Assembly (NCBI RefSeq): GCF_944324995.1
Contig: NZ_CALUYL010000003.1
Coordinates: 62,001 to 126,000, forward strand
Direction of reading: 5' to 3'
Origin: an uncultured Mailhella sp.
GTDB lineage: Bacteria > Desulfobacterota > Desulfovibrionia > Desulfovibrionales > Desulfovibrionaceae
Length of the DNA: 64,000 nt
Within the stretch, counting starts at the first letter, position 1, and every line of letters begins with the position of its first letter. A program made the translations under genes and the position numbers. This document shows, piece by piece, positions 45,624 to 54,585 of this stretch. The notes below the pieces were generated by a model. It was not told the DNA's origin, did not search any database, and saw only the letters and a program-made list of their open reading frames with translations.

Positions 45624-47093
45624 ATGGACGCCATTCTCAGCGTGCGGCAGGTCACGGAACGACTGCGTCAGACCGTGGAAAGCCGCTTCCCGTACGTGTG
45701 GGTTCAGGGAGAAGTGACCAACCTTTCCCGCCCCTCGTCGGGGCACGTCTATTTTTCCCTGAAGGAAGACGACGCGCTTTTAAACTGCGTATGGTTCAAA
45801 AGGCAGCAGAAGGACGAGGCCTTTGATCCGCTCACCGGCGAGGTGTGGGAAGACGGGCCGCGCCCCAGTCTCGCCCGCACCATGGAGAACGGACAGACCC
45901 TCGTGTGCGCCGGTCGCCTCACCGTGTACGGCGCGCGCGGTCAGTATCAGATGATCGTCGATCTGGCGCAGGCCGCCGGGCTCGGCCTGTGGCATCAGGA
46001 ATTTGAGGCGCTCAAGCGCAGGCTGGCCGCCGAAGGCCTGTTCGACGCGGCAAGAAAGCGCCCCCTGCCCCGCGAACCACGCCGCGTGGCCGTGATCACC
46101 GCGCCGAGCGGGGCCGCCATCCGCGACTTCATCCGCATCAGCTCAACTCGCGGTCTCGGCGCGGAAATCCGCATTCATCCCGTGCCCGTGCAGGGCGAAG
46201 ACGCGCCGCCGCGCATCGTGGAGGCGCTCGAAGAGGTGGGACGCGAAGGCTGGGCCGAAGTGGTGGTGCTCATCCGCGGCGGCGGCTCGGTGCAGGATCT
46301 GTGGGCCTTCAACGACGAGCGCGTGGCCCGCGCCGTGTACCGCTGTCCCATTCCCGTGCTTACGGGCATCGGGCATGAAATCGATCACAGCATCACCGAC
46401 TTCACGGCCGACTACGCCGCAGCCACGCCCAGCCACACGGCGCAGATTCTCTGGCAGGAGCGGCACGTGCTGGCCCAGCATGTGGACGGCCTGGAAACGG
46501 CCCTGCAAAACGCCCTCGACCGTCGGCTGAACGAACTTTCCCTGCGCCTGCGGCATGCGGCCCGGGCGCTTGATCTGCTCTCGCCCCGGGAGCGCCTGCG
46601 CGCGCAGTCGGAACGGCTCGACGACGCGACAAGGCGCATGCAGGCGGGCCTGAACGCCCTGCTGGAAAAGCGCGCCCGCACGCTGGAAACGCTCTTATCC
46701 GGCCTGCGCGATCAGAAAGGGCGCCTCGACGCGCGCGAAGCGGAGCTCGAACGCCTGGCCCTGCGCCTGCGCGGGGCCGGAGAAGCGCGCCTTCAGCGCG
46801 CGCAGGCGCAGGCGGAACGCGCGCAGGCCGCGCTTTTACCCCTCGGCCGCATGATCGGCCTTGCCGAAGAGCGCAGCCTCACCCGTCTGGAACTTCGCTT
46901 GCAGACGCTTGATCCCTTCGAGCCGCTGCGCCGGGGCTACGCCGTGGCCTTCGACGACGAAGGCCGCATTCTCCGTTCCGTGTCGGACACCGCGCCCGGC
47001 CGCATGTTTTCCGTCACCCTTGCCGACGGCCGCGTCGTCGGCTCCGTCACCGCCGTCACGCCCGAGCCGCCGGACAAAAGCTCCCGGTCGTGA
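45624..47093 (+). CDS. xseA: Exodeoxyribonuclease VII large subunit
   Basis: 489 residues: an N-terminal OB-fold (FPYVWVQGEVTNLSRPSSGHVYFSLK), a catalytic domain with VAVITAPSGAAIRDF, GGGSVQDLWAFND and TGIGHEIDHSITD, and a long coiled-coil C-terminal arm. With XseB it degrades single-stranded DNA to short oligonucleotides. A GGAGG is upstream of the ATG at 45624. xseB is separated from it by one gene. Confidence 0.96.
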   Translation: MDAILSVRQVTERLRQTVESRFPYVWVQGEVTNLSRPSSGHVYFSLKEDDALLNCVWFKRQQKDEAFDPLTGEVWEDGPRPSLARTMENGQTLVCAGRLTVYGARGQYQMIVDLAQAAGLGLWHQEFEALKRRLAAEGLFDAARKRPLPREPRRVAVITAPSGAAIRDFIRISSTRGLGAEIRIHPVPVQGEDAPPRIVEALEEVGREGWAEVVVLIRGGGSVQDLWAFNDERVARAVYRCPIPVLTGIGHEIDHSITDFTADYAAATPSHTAQILWQERHVLAQHVDGLETALQNALDRRLNELSLRLRHAARALDLLSPRERLRAQSERLDDATRRMQAGLNALLEKRARTLETLLSGLRDQKGRLDAREAELERLALRLRGAGEARLQRAQAQAERAQAALLPLGRMIGLAEERSLTRLELRLQTLDPFEPLRRGYAVAFDDEGRILRSVSDTAPGRMFSVTLADGRVVGSVTAVTPEPPDKSSRS

Positions 47094-47122
47094 CCTCCGC
47101 AACCTTCGTCAGAGACACGCTC

Positions 47123-48025
47123 ATGAAACGCCTTGTTCTTCTTGCCGCGATGCTTCTTTCCCTTGCCGGATTCGCGCAGGCCGCGGAATTTTCCGTGCCT
47201 GCAACGGTCAGTCAGGGACACGCCTTTCCGGTTTCCGTTGCCGACGCCGCTCCCTTTGAAGCCGTGTTTTCCTGGCGCGGCGAACAGTTCCGGGTTCCCG
47301 CCACGCAGGAGGGCGCGCTCTGGAAGGCGGAACTTCTTCTCGCCATGCCCATGGACGCCAAAGGCCGCCATACCGTTTCCCTGCGCGTGAACGGCGAAAA
47401 GCGCGACTTTTCCGTAACGGCCGCCTCCGTGCCGTGGCCGAAAAGCATCCTGAAGGTGGCTCCCAAGTACGTCGAACCGCCGCGCGAGGTGCAGGAACAG
47501 ATTGCCCGCGACGCGGCGAGCAGCCGCAAGGCGCTTGCCTCGCGCACGGAAAAAAACTGGACGCTGCCCCTGAAAAAACCGGTACCCGGCGGCGTGACCA
47601 GTCCGTTCGGCGGCCGCCGCGTGTTCAACGGCAAGCCCCGCGCCCCGCACAAGGGCACGGACATGCGCAGCCCGGAAGGCGCAAACGTGCTCGCCGTGGC
47701 CGACGGCACGGTGCTGCTCGCCGAACCGCAGTATTTCGGCGGAAACACCGTGTACATCGATCACGGTCAGGGCGTGATAAGCACCTATGCCCACCTTTCC
47801 GCCTTTGACGTTTCGCCCGGACAAAGCGTAAGAAGAGGACAGGTCATAGGACGTTCCGGCTCCACGGGCCGCGTGACCGGGCCGCATCTGCATCTCGGTT
47901 TTCTGGTGCAGGGCGTGGCCGTGGACGCCATGCCGCTGTTTCAGGATCCGCCCTCGCTCGTCGGCGGCCCCACCCGCAGCATTTTCGATTCCGCCCCCAA
48001 GGCCAAGAACCGGAGTTCCCGATGA
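47123..48025 (+). CDS. M23 family (LytM-type) peptidase, secreted
   Basis: 300 residues with a 20-residue signal peptide ending AQA. After an N-terminal beta domain, the C-terminal LytM domain has the Zn ligands in HKGTDMRS (HxxxD) and HLHLGF (HxH), with GRSGSTGRVTGPHLH between. It is thus probably an active zinc endopeptidase or an EnvC-like amidase activator that acts on peptidoglycan in the periplasm. A GTG at 47090 is a possible longer start but would precede the signal peptide by 11 residues. It sits between xseA and xseB and overlaps xseB by ATGA. Confidence 0.92.
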   Translation: MKRLVLLAAMLLSLAGFAQAAEFSVPATVSQGHAFPVSVADAAPFEAVFSWRGEQFRVPATQEGALWKAELLLAMPMDAKGRHTVSLRVNGEKRDFSVTAASVPWPKSILKVAPKYVEPPREVQEQIARDAASSRKALASRTEKNWTLPLKKPVPGGVTSPFGGRRVFNGKPRAPHKGTDMRSPEGANVLAVADGTVLLAEPQYFGGNTVYIDHGQGVISTYAHLSAFDVSPGQSVRRGQVIGRSGSTGRVTGPHLHLGFLVQGVAVDAMPLFQDPPSLVGGPTRSIFDSAPKAKNRSSR

Positions 48026-48255
48026 AGAAAAAAGAACCCACCTTTGAAGAACGTCTGGCGCGTCTTCAGGCCATTGTGACCACGCTGGAAGCGGGCAACA
48101 GCCCGCTGGAGGAGAGCGTGGCCCTGTACAAGGAAGGACTCGCCCATGCCGCCGCCTGCCGCGAACAGCTCGAAAAGGCCCGGCACGACATACGCCTCTG
48201 CACCGAAGCAGGCACCGAGCCCTTCGACGCCGGCAGTCAGGAAGACGACGAATAA
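48022..48255 (+). CDS. xseB: Exodeoxyribonuclease VII small subunit
   Basis: 77 residues; FEERLARLQAIVTTLEAGNSPLEESVALYKEG is the XseB signature, a helical hairpin that coats the XseA arm. It is coupled to the M23 gene. The gap to ispA has a small GCCCC/GGGGC hairpin. Confidence 0.95.
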   Translation: MKKKEPTFEERLARLQAIVTTLEAGNSPLEESVALYKEGLAHAAACREQLEKARHDIRLCTEAGTEPFDAGSQEDDE

Positions 48256-48312
48256 CCCGTACCGCGCAATCCGGCGGCCCCTTTCCGGGGCGGCACATCA
48301 CAAGGGGGACAT

Positions 48313-49194
48313 ATGCCCGCAGATCTTCGCGGCAGAGTGGAACAGTATCTCTCCGCCTCTTTTCTCGACAAGGAAATACCTTCCCGGCTTTCCGACGCCA
48401 TGCGCTACAGCCTGCTTGCCGGAGGCAAGAGACTGCGTCCCATGCTCTGCCTGGCCGTGGCCCGCGCCTGCGCCAAAGACAGGGCCGAAGACATCACCGA
48501 GGCTCTGCTGCCCTTTGCCGCAGGACTTGAAATGATTCACACCTACTCACTCATTCATGACGATCTGCCCGCCATGGACGACGACGATCTGCGCCGGGGG
48601 CATCCCACCTGCCACAAGGCCTTCGACGAAGCCACGGCCATTCTCGCGGGCGACGCCCTGCTCACCAACGCCTTCAGCCACATGGCGCGCGCCCACGCGC
48701 CCGCCGACGTGCTGCTCGAAGCCCTGCGCCTCACCGCCGACGCCGCCGGAGCCGCGGGCATGGCGGGCGGTCAGATGCTCGATCTGGAAGGCGAAGGAAA
48801 AAAACTTTCTCTGGAAGAACTGCGCATTCTCAACGAAAAGAAAACAGGAGCCCTGTTGCTGAACGCCTGTGAATGCGGCGCGGTTCTTGCCCAGGCCTCG
48901 CCCGAACAGCGACATGCGGCGCGCTGTTACGGCAGTGAATTGGGCATTGCGTTTCAGATTACCGATGATATACTTGACGTCGTCGGTGATGAGGCCACGG
49001 TAGGAAAAGAAGTGCGTCACGACGCGGAAAGCGACAAAGCCACCTGGCCGTCCCTCGTCGGTCTGGAAGAGGCCCGCCGCCTGGCCCGCGTTCACTGCGA
49101 GGCCGCCGAAAAGGCGCTGGGCGATCTGTTCTCCGGCCCCGACGCCGACTTCCTCCGCGAAACCGCACGCAAACTTGTCAACCGCACGCACTAG
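48313..49194 (+). CDS. ispA: Geranylgeranyl/farnesyl diphosphate synthase
   Basis: 293 residues, short-chain trans-prenyltransferase. The first Asp-rich motif is DDLPAMDDDDLRRG near 84 and the second DDILD near 218. The xseB-ispA-dxs order is common in Proteobacteria-like genomes. It makes C15 or C20 diphosphate for quinones and undecaprenyl synthesis. Confidence 0.95.
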   Translation: MPADLRGRVEQYLSASFLDKEIPSRLSDAMRYSLLAGGKRLRPMLCLAVARACAKDRAEDITEALLPFAAGLEMIHTYSLIHDDLPAMDDDDLRRGHPTCHKAFDEATAILAGDALLTNAFSHMARAHAPADVLLEALRLTADAAGAAGMAGGQMLDLEGEGKKLSLEELRILNEKKTGALLLNACECGAVLAQASPEQRHAARCYGSELGIAFQITDDILDVVGDEATVGKEVRHDAESDKATWPSLVGLEEARRLARVHCEAAEKALGDLFSGPDADFLRETARKLVNRTH

Positions 49195-49211
49195 CCGCCT
49201 CAAGGATTCCC

Positions 49212-51164
49212 ATGACCGACACGTCTCTGCTCTCCAGCCTGCATCTGCCCGAAGACGTTCCCGGGCTTTCCCTTTCCCAAAAGCAGGAACTGGCGCAGGA
49301 ACTGCGGAACACCATCATCCGCGTGGTCACGAACAACGGCGGTCATCTGGCTCCCTCGCTGGGCGTGGTGGAACTCACCATTGCCCTGCTCTCCTGCTTT
49401 GATCCCGCCCGCGATCCCATCGTGTGGGACGTCGGGCATCAGAGCTATCCCTGGAAAATTCTCACCGGCCGCGCCGACCGCTTCGACACCCTGCGCCGCT
49501 ACGGCGGTCTTTCCGGCTTTCCCAACCGCTCCGAAAGCCCCTACGACTACTTCGGCGTGGGCCACGCCTCCACGTCCATTTCCGCGGCCCTCGGCATGGC
49601 CGCGGCGCGCGATCTGCGCGGAGGCAAGGAACACGTGGTCGCCGTCATCGGCGACGGCGCGCTCTCCGGCGGCATGGCCCTCGAAGCCCTGAACCAGGCA
49701 GGCGGCATGGGCAATCGCCTCATCGTCATTCTCAACGACAACAAGATGTCCATTTCCGAGAACACGGGCGCGCTTTCCCGCTTTCTCAGCCGCAACCTCT
49801 CCCACAGCACGGTCATGCACATCAAGCAGCACGTGGCCAAGGTGCTCTCCCGCCTGCCCAAGGGCGACTCCATCGTGGACATCATCCGCAAGGGCGAGGT
49901 CAGCTTCAAGTCGTTCTTCACCCCGGGCATGCTCTTCGAGGCCTTTCAGTTCAACTACATAGGCCCCATCAACGGCCACGACATCGCCCAGCTGGAACGT
50001 CATCTCGAAGCCGCCAAGCAGCTCGACATGCCCGTGCTTCTGCACATCCGCACGCTCAAGGGCAAGGGCTACGGCCCCGCGGAAAACGATCCTTCGCACT
50101 TTCACGGCATTTCCGCCTCCGTGGCCGACGAAATCAGCGTGCCTCCCCAGCCGAACGGCTGGGAGCCCTCCGGCCCGGGATTCAGTCAGGCCTTCGGCAG
50201 CACGCTCTGCACGCTCGCGGAAAAAAATCCGCGGCTTTTTGCCATCACCGCGGCCATGCCCGACGGCACCGGTCTTCAGGAATTTCACCTCCGCTTCCCC
50301 GAACGCTTCGCCGACGTGGGCATCTGCGAGGAACACGCCGTCACCTTTGCCGCAGGCCTCGCGTCCCGGGGCTACCATCCGGTGGTGGCCATCTATTCCA
50401 CGTTCATGCAGCGCGCCTACGATCAGATCATTCACGACGTGTGCCTGCAAAATCTGCCCGTCACCTTCTGCCTCGACCGCGCAGGCCTCGTGGGCGAAGA
50501 CGGCCCCACCCATCACGGGGCCTTCGATCTTTCGTGGCTGCGCGTGGTGCCGAACCTCACCCTCGGCGCGCCCCGCGACGAAGCGGCCCTGAGCGCGGCC
50601 CTCGCCATGGCCACAAGCATGGACCAGCCCGTGGCGCTGCGCTATCCGCGCGGCTCCGGGCGGAAGCTCGACGCCTCGAACATGAAATTTGCCGACGCCA
50701 TAGTAAAAAACGTCGGCTATCCCGCGCCCGGCGAAGGACAGCTTCTGCTGCGCGGCAACACGCGCGTGACCGTGCTCGTGGCCGGACAGCGCGCCGTGCC
50801 CTGCATGGAGGCGGCCCTGCTTGTGGCGCAGAACACCGGGCTGCTGGCCTCGGTATTCGACGCGTGCTGGGTCAAGCCGCTGCCGGAAAAGCAGATTCTC
50901 GACCTCGCCGCCGAAAGCGACGCCCTGCTGATCGTGGAGGAAAACAGCCGCATCGGCGGCTTCTCCTCCGCCGTGCTGGAACTGCTGGCCGACAACGACC
51001 GCCTCGGCCGTCTGAAAATACGTCGGCTCGGCCTTCCCGACCGCTTCATTCCCCACGGCCCGGTACGCCGACTGCGCGCCGATGTGGGAATCAACGTTTC
51101 CGGCATAGCCTCGGCGTTGAAAGAGCTTTTGCCGTCGTCCGCATCCGCCCATGAAAAAACGTAG
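49212..51164 (+). CDS. dxs: 1-deoxy-D-xylulose-5-phosphate synthase
   Basis: 650 residues. Dxs condenses pyruvate and glyceraldehyde 3-phosphate, the first MEP-pathway step. The thiamine diphosphate motif is GDGALSGGMALEALNQAG; the pyrimidine-binding domain has VGICEEHAVTFAAG and GLVGEDGPTHHG. It overlaps the following nuclease gene by 14 bases. Confidence 0.97.
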   Translation: MTDTSLLSSLHLPEDVPGLSLSQKQELAQELRNTIIRVVTNNGGHLAPSLGVVELTIALLSCFDPARDPIVWDVGHQSYPWKILTGRADRFDTLRRYGGLSGFPNRSESPYDYFGVGHASTSISAALGMAAARDLRGGKEHVVAVIGDGALSGGMALEALNQAGGMGNRLIVILNDNKMSISENTGALSRFLSRNLSHSTVMHIKQHVAKVLSRLPKGDSIVDIIRKGEVSFKSFFTPGMLFEAFQFNYIGPINGHDIAQLERHLEAAKQLDMPVLLHIRTLKGKGYGPAENDPSHFHGISASVADEISVPPQPNGWEPSGPGFSQAFGSTLCTLAEKNPRLFAITAAMPDGTGLQEFHLRFPERFADVGICEEHAVTFAAGLASRGYHPVVAIYSTFMQRAYDQIIHDVCLQNLPVTFCLDRAGLVGEDGPTHHGAFDLSWLRVVPNLTLGAPRDEAALSAALAMATSMDQPVALRYPRGSGRKLDASNMKFADAIVKNVGYPAPGEGQLLLRGNTRVTVLVAGQRAVPCMEAALLVAQNTGLLASVFDACWVKPLPEKQILDLAAESDALLIVEENSRIGGFSSAVLELLADNDRLGRLKIRRLGLPDRFIPHGPVRRLRADVGINVSGIASALKELLPSSASAHEKT

Positions 51165-51843
51165 GTCCTTCTTCCCCCGCAGACGAAAGAGTCCCGGCCG
51201 CTACGGACTGGAAGCCGCCATTTTATGCGTGCTGCTCATGGTTGCGGCCTATGTGAGCAACGCCGATTGGTCGCCGAACGCGCCGACCACGCCCGCCAGA
51301 GCGGAAAAACAGGTGGCCGATGCCCAAAAGGCCATCTTCAACAGCATCAAGAACATCCGGGCCTCCTCCGCAGGGAAGTCCGCGCCCGTGGCCGACGAGC
51401 GGGAATACCGCCTCGTGCGCGCCTCCGACGGCGACAGCTTCGTGCTCAAGGACGGCAGCGGACGCACCCTCCGCGTGCGCCTCTACGGCATCGACGCGCC
51501 GGAAAGCCGCCAGCCCTACGGCAAGCAGTCGAAGGCCCACCTGCTCTCCCTCATTCAGGATCGCCCCCTGCGCCTGAAAACCATGTATCTGGACAACTAC
51601 AAGCGCACCGTTTCCCTGGTCTATCTCGCAGACAGAAACGGCATCGACGAGCTGTCCGTCAATCAGCGGCAGGTGCAGGCCGGCATGGCCTGGGTGTACG
51701 ACTACTTCTGCACAAGCGACATCTGCAAAACCTGGAAGCTCGAAGAGGCCATGGCCCGCAAGGAACGCCTCGGCCTCTGGCAGGACAGCGATCCCACGCC
51801 GCCCTGGCAGTGGCGTCGCGAGCAGAAAAAGAAGAAAAAGTAG
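51151..51843 (+). CDS. Membrane-anchored thermonuclease (SNase) family protein
   Basis: 230 residues: a basic N-terminus, one membrane helix (about 20-38), a linker and an SNase OB-fold from about 85 to 215. The catalytic residues can be placed: Arg and Glu in VRLYGIDAPES and the second Arg in NYKRTVSLVY; VRASDGDSF holds the Ca2+-binding Asp. The nuclease domain therefore probably faces the periplasm. The tail is very basic. It begins within dxs. Confidence 0.9.
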   Translation: MKKRRSFFPRRRKSPGRYGLEAAILCVLLMVAAYVSNADWSPNAPTTPARAEKQVADAQKAIFNSIKNIRASSAGKSAPVADEREYRLVRASDGDSFVLKDGSGRTLRVRLYGIDAPESRQPYGKQSKAHLLSLIQDRPLRLKTMYLDNYKRTVSLVYLADRNGIDELSVNQRQVQAGMAWVYDYFCTSDICKTWKLEEAMARKERLGLWQDSDPTPPWQWRREQKKKKK

Positions 51844-52484
51844 ATTGATGCACGGGCGATGCGGCCCTGCCTTCGCATTTCGCCGAAGCGCCGCCGAAAC
51901 GCGCCTTTTCCCGCGGCCTGAGGCGGGCAGGCCTCTGCCGACAGGGCGGTCACGCTCTCTACTTTTGCGCCCTTGCAGGTCGCCCTTTCCGCCCGAACCG
52001 TGCGCCTTTGCGTCGCGTCTTTCCCGAGCCGCCCGCAGTCTGAGCAAAGCGCCTGACGCCTTCCGCCGGGCACCCGTCTCCGCATCCATCCGCCGGGCGG
52101 GCCCCGGCCACTCGCCCCGCGTGCCCCGGCGGCATTCCACAACGCCGAGCTCGCGCCCCGGCAACTTCAAAAGTGCGGCGTCCGCGCAGCGCAGGCGAAA
52201 ACTCCGCAGCCCTCCGCCCTCTGCCCACGGGCGCAGCGCTCGCGCATTGCAGGCGAAACGTGCCCCCTCCGCCGCCTGCCGACAATCGCAGCGCGCCCTT
52301 CTCCCGAACGAGGCACCCTTCCTGCCGCCGTCGCCCGGCTGTGACATCTTTGCAAAAAGCGCGAAACGCAAACTTCGCTTGACGCTTCTCGGCGTTCCCG
52401 TCTATTCTTTCCACATTTCCCGCGAGTACGCTTCTCGCACCGTTTTCCGCTCCGTGCGTCAACCCTCTTTGCATCGAGGCGACT
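51844..52484. other. Long GC-rich spacer
   Basis: 641 bases without a supported gene; open frames are Arg- and Ala-rich shadows. The promoter of the ACT-domain gene lies at its end. Confidence 0.55.
52379..52408 (+). promoter_or_regulatory. Sigma-70 promoter of the ACT/UPF0210 operon
   Basis: TTGACG (52379-52384), an 18-base spacer and TATTCT (52403-52408), 76 bases before the GTG start. Confidence 0.65.
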
Positions 52485-53048
52485 GTGAACCATATTGTCA
52501 TCTCTGTCATCGGACGCGACTGCCCCGGCGTGGTCTATGCCATCTCCAGCGCCCTGTCCAAGGAAAAGTGCAACATCGAAGAACTGAGTCAGACCATCCT
52601 GAAAGGTCAGTTCGCCTCCATCTTCATCGTCTCCGCGCCGGAAGACGTCAGCGAGGAAGACATTCAGCGCGTGGTGAGCCTCAGTCTCGAAGCCCGTCAC
52701 ATGGATCTGACCGTGGCCGCCCGCACCTTCGAGACCGACACCTTCTCCAGCGGCGAGGAAACCGAACCCTTCGTCGTGACCGTCAACGGTTCCGACCGGC
52801 CGGAAATCATCGCCATGATCTCCGGCATCTTTGCCGAGCAGAAGGTGAACATTGAAAATCTGAAGGCCATCCGCATGGATGAGGACAGCAACGAATGCGT
52901 GCTGATGTTTGAAGTGGCCCTGCCGCTTTCCATCAACCGCAACGCCTTCCGTCAGATGCTTCAGGCCAAGGCCCGCAGCGTGGGACTTACCATCAGCATC
53001 CAGCACGAAAACATCTTTGAAGCCATCCATCGCGTACCCATCGTCTAA
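52485..53048 (+). CDS. Two-ACT-domain protein (GcvR/UPF0237-like)
   Basis: 187 residues, starting with GTG after GAGG. Two ACT domains are seen: HIVISVIGRDCPGVVYAISSAL at the start and VVTVNGSDRPEIIAMISGIFAE near 90. ACT pairs bind amino acids and regulate; the family includes the glycine-cleavage repressor GcvR. It lies 21 bases before a UPF0210 gene, a pairing widespread in bacteria whose shared role is unknown. Confidence 0.9.
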   Translation: MNHIVISVIGRDCPGVVYAISSALSKEKCNIEELSQTILKGQFASIFIVSAPEDVSEEDIQRVVSLSLEARHMDLTVAARTFETDTFSSGEETEPFVVTVNGSDRPEIIAMISGIFAEQKVNIENLKAIRMDEDSNECVLMFEVALPLSINRNAFRQMLQAKARSVGLTISIQHENIFEAIHRVPIV

Positions 53049-53069
53049 CCCGGATCACAGGTCTGCCCC

Positions 53070-54440
53070 ATGCTCACTGAACGCGAAGTGCTCAGCACTA
53101 TCAACATGCTCCGCAACGAACATCTCGATGTTCGCACCGTTACCCTCGGCATCAGCCTCTTCGACTGCGTCAGTCACGACTTCGACGTGTTCTCCTACAA
53201 GGTGCGCGCCAAAATCGCCAAATACGCCGCCCACCTCGTGGAACACTGCAACGAAGTCGGCGCGCGCTACGGCATTCCCGTGGTGAACAAGCGCATCAGC
53301 ATCAGCCCCATGGCCGTGGTCGGCGCGGGATTCAACGCCGAACAGATGGTGCGCGCCTGCCAGATGCTCGACGAAGCCGCCAAGGAAGCCGGCGTCGATT
53401 TTCTGGGCGGCTTCGGCGCCCTCGTGGAAAAAGGCATGACTCCCGGCGACAGAGCCCTCATCGACTCCCTGCCCGAAGCCCTCGCCACCACCGACCGCGT
53501 GTGTTCCTCCATCAACGTGGCCTCCTCCAAGGCGGGCATCAACATGGACGCCGTGGCCCTCATGGGTCGTCAGATCGTCAAGGTGGCCGACGCCACCAGG
53601 GACCGCGACGGCATAGGCTGCGCCAAGCTCGTGGTGTTCGCCAACATTCCGCAGGACGTGCCCTTCATGGCCGGCGCCTATCTCGGCATCGGCGAGCCCG
53701 ACGTGGTCATCAACGTGGGCGTCTCCGGCCCCGGCGTGGTGAAAAAAGCCATCGACCGCGCCAAGGAAACCCATGAAAATCTCACGCTCAGCGACGTGGC
53801 CGAAGTCATCAAGTCCACGGCCTACAAGGTGACGCGCGTAGGCGAGCTCATCGGCAAGGAAGTGGCCGGACGCATGAACATTCCCTTCGGCGTGGCCGAC
53901 CTCTCCCTCGCTCCCACGCCCGCCGTGGGCGACTCCGTGGGCGAAATCTTCCAGAGCGTGGGCCTCTCCTCCATCGGCGCGCCGGGCTCCACCGCCGTGC
54001 TCGCCATGCTCAACGACGCCGTGAAGAAGGGCGGCGTGTTCGCCTCCTCCCACGTGGGCGGCCTCTCCGGCGCGTTCATTCCCGTTTCCGAAGACTCCAG
54101 CATCGAAGCCGCGGCCAACAGCGGCGCGCTCACCATGGAAAAACTCGAAGCCATGACCAGCGTGTGCTCCGTGGGCCTCGACATGATCGCCATTCCCGGC
54201 GACACCCCCGCCACCACCATTTCCGGCCTCATCGCCGACGAAATGGCCATCGGCATGATCAACACCAAGACCACCGCCGTGCGCGTCATTCCCGTACCGG
54301 GCAAGGGCGTGGGCGAAACCGCCATCTTCGGCGGTCTGCTCGGTCAGGCCAAGATCATTCCCGTGAACACCGGCGACGCCTCCGCCTTCATCAACCTCGG
54401 CGGCCGCATCCCCGCGCCCATCCACAGCCTGAAGAACTGA
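53070..54440 (+). CDS. UPF0210 (DUF711, PFL-like) protein
   Basis: 456 residues. It matches the UPF0210 family in length and in segments such as [19 protein letters not shown] and a C-terminal [14 protein letters not shown]. The family has a pyruvate-formate-lyase-like fold but lacks the glycyl radical machinery; its activity is unknown. It forms an operon with the ACT protein and ends at a terminator. Confidence 0.93.
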   Translation: MLTEREVLSTINMLRNEHLDVRTVTLGISLFDCVSHDFDVFSYKVRAKIAKYAAHLVEHCNEVGARYGIPVVNKRISISPMAVVGAGFNAEQMVRACQMLDEAAKEAGVDFLGGFGALVEKGMTPGDRALIDSLPEALATTDRVCSSINVASSKAGINMDAVALMGRQIVKVADATRDRDGIGCAKLVVFANIPQDVPFMAGAYLGIGEPDVVINVGVSGPGVVKKAIDRAKETHENLTLSDVAEVIKSTAYKVTRVGELIGKEVAGRMNIPFGVADLSLAPTPAVGDSVGEIFQSVGLSSIGAPGSTAVLAMLNDAVKKGGVFASSHVGGLSGAFIPVSEDSSIEAAANSGALTMEKLEAMTSVCSVGLDMIAIPGDTPATTISGLIADEMAIGMINTKTTAVRVIPVPGKGVGETAIFGGLLGQAKIIPVNTGDASAFINLGGRIPAPIHSLKN

Positions 54441-54459
54441 TTCCTGTTCAGAAACGACG

Positions 54460-54486
54460 AAGGCCGCTCCTTTCCGGGGCGGCCTT
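54460..54486 (+). terminator. Terminator after the UPF0210 gene
   Basis: AAGGCCGCTCC pairs with GGGGCGGCCTT (11 bp, one wobble, 5-base loop), followed by TGCATTT. Confidence 0.75.
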
Positions 54487-54585
54487 TGCATTTAATGAAA
54501 GAGGGAGGACGGAAACAGCTCCGTTCTCCCTCTCCCGACGTTTCCGGGCGGACGAGCCGCCCGGCTCTCTCCTCACTTCACGACA

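Noticed and set aside
36499..51915. 14-base identity CGCCTTTTCCCGCG at 36499 and 51902
   Set aside because: A few exact 14-base matches are expected by chance in 64 kb of GC-rich DNA; flanks do not match.
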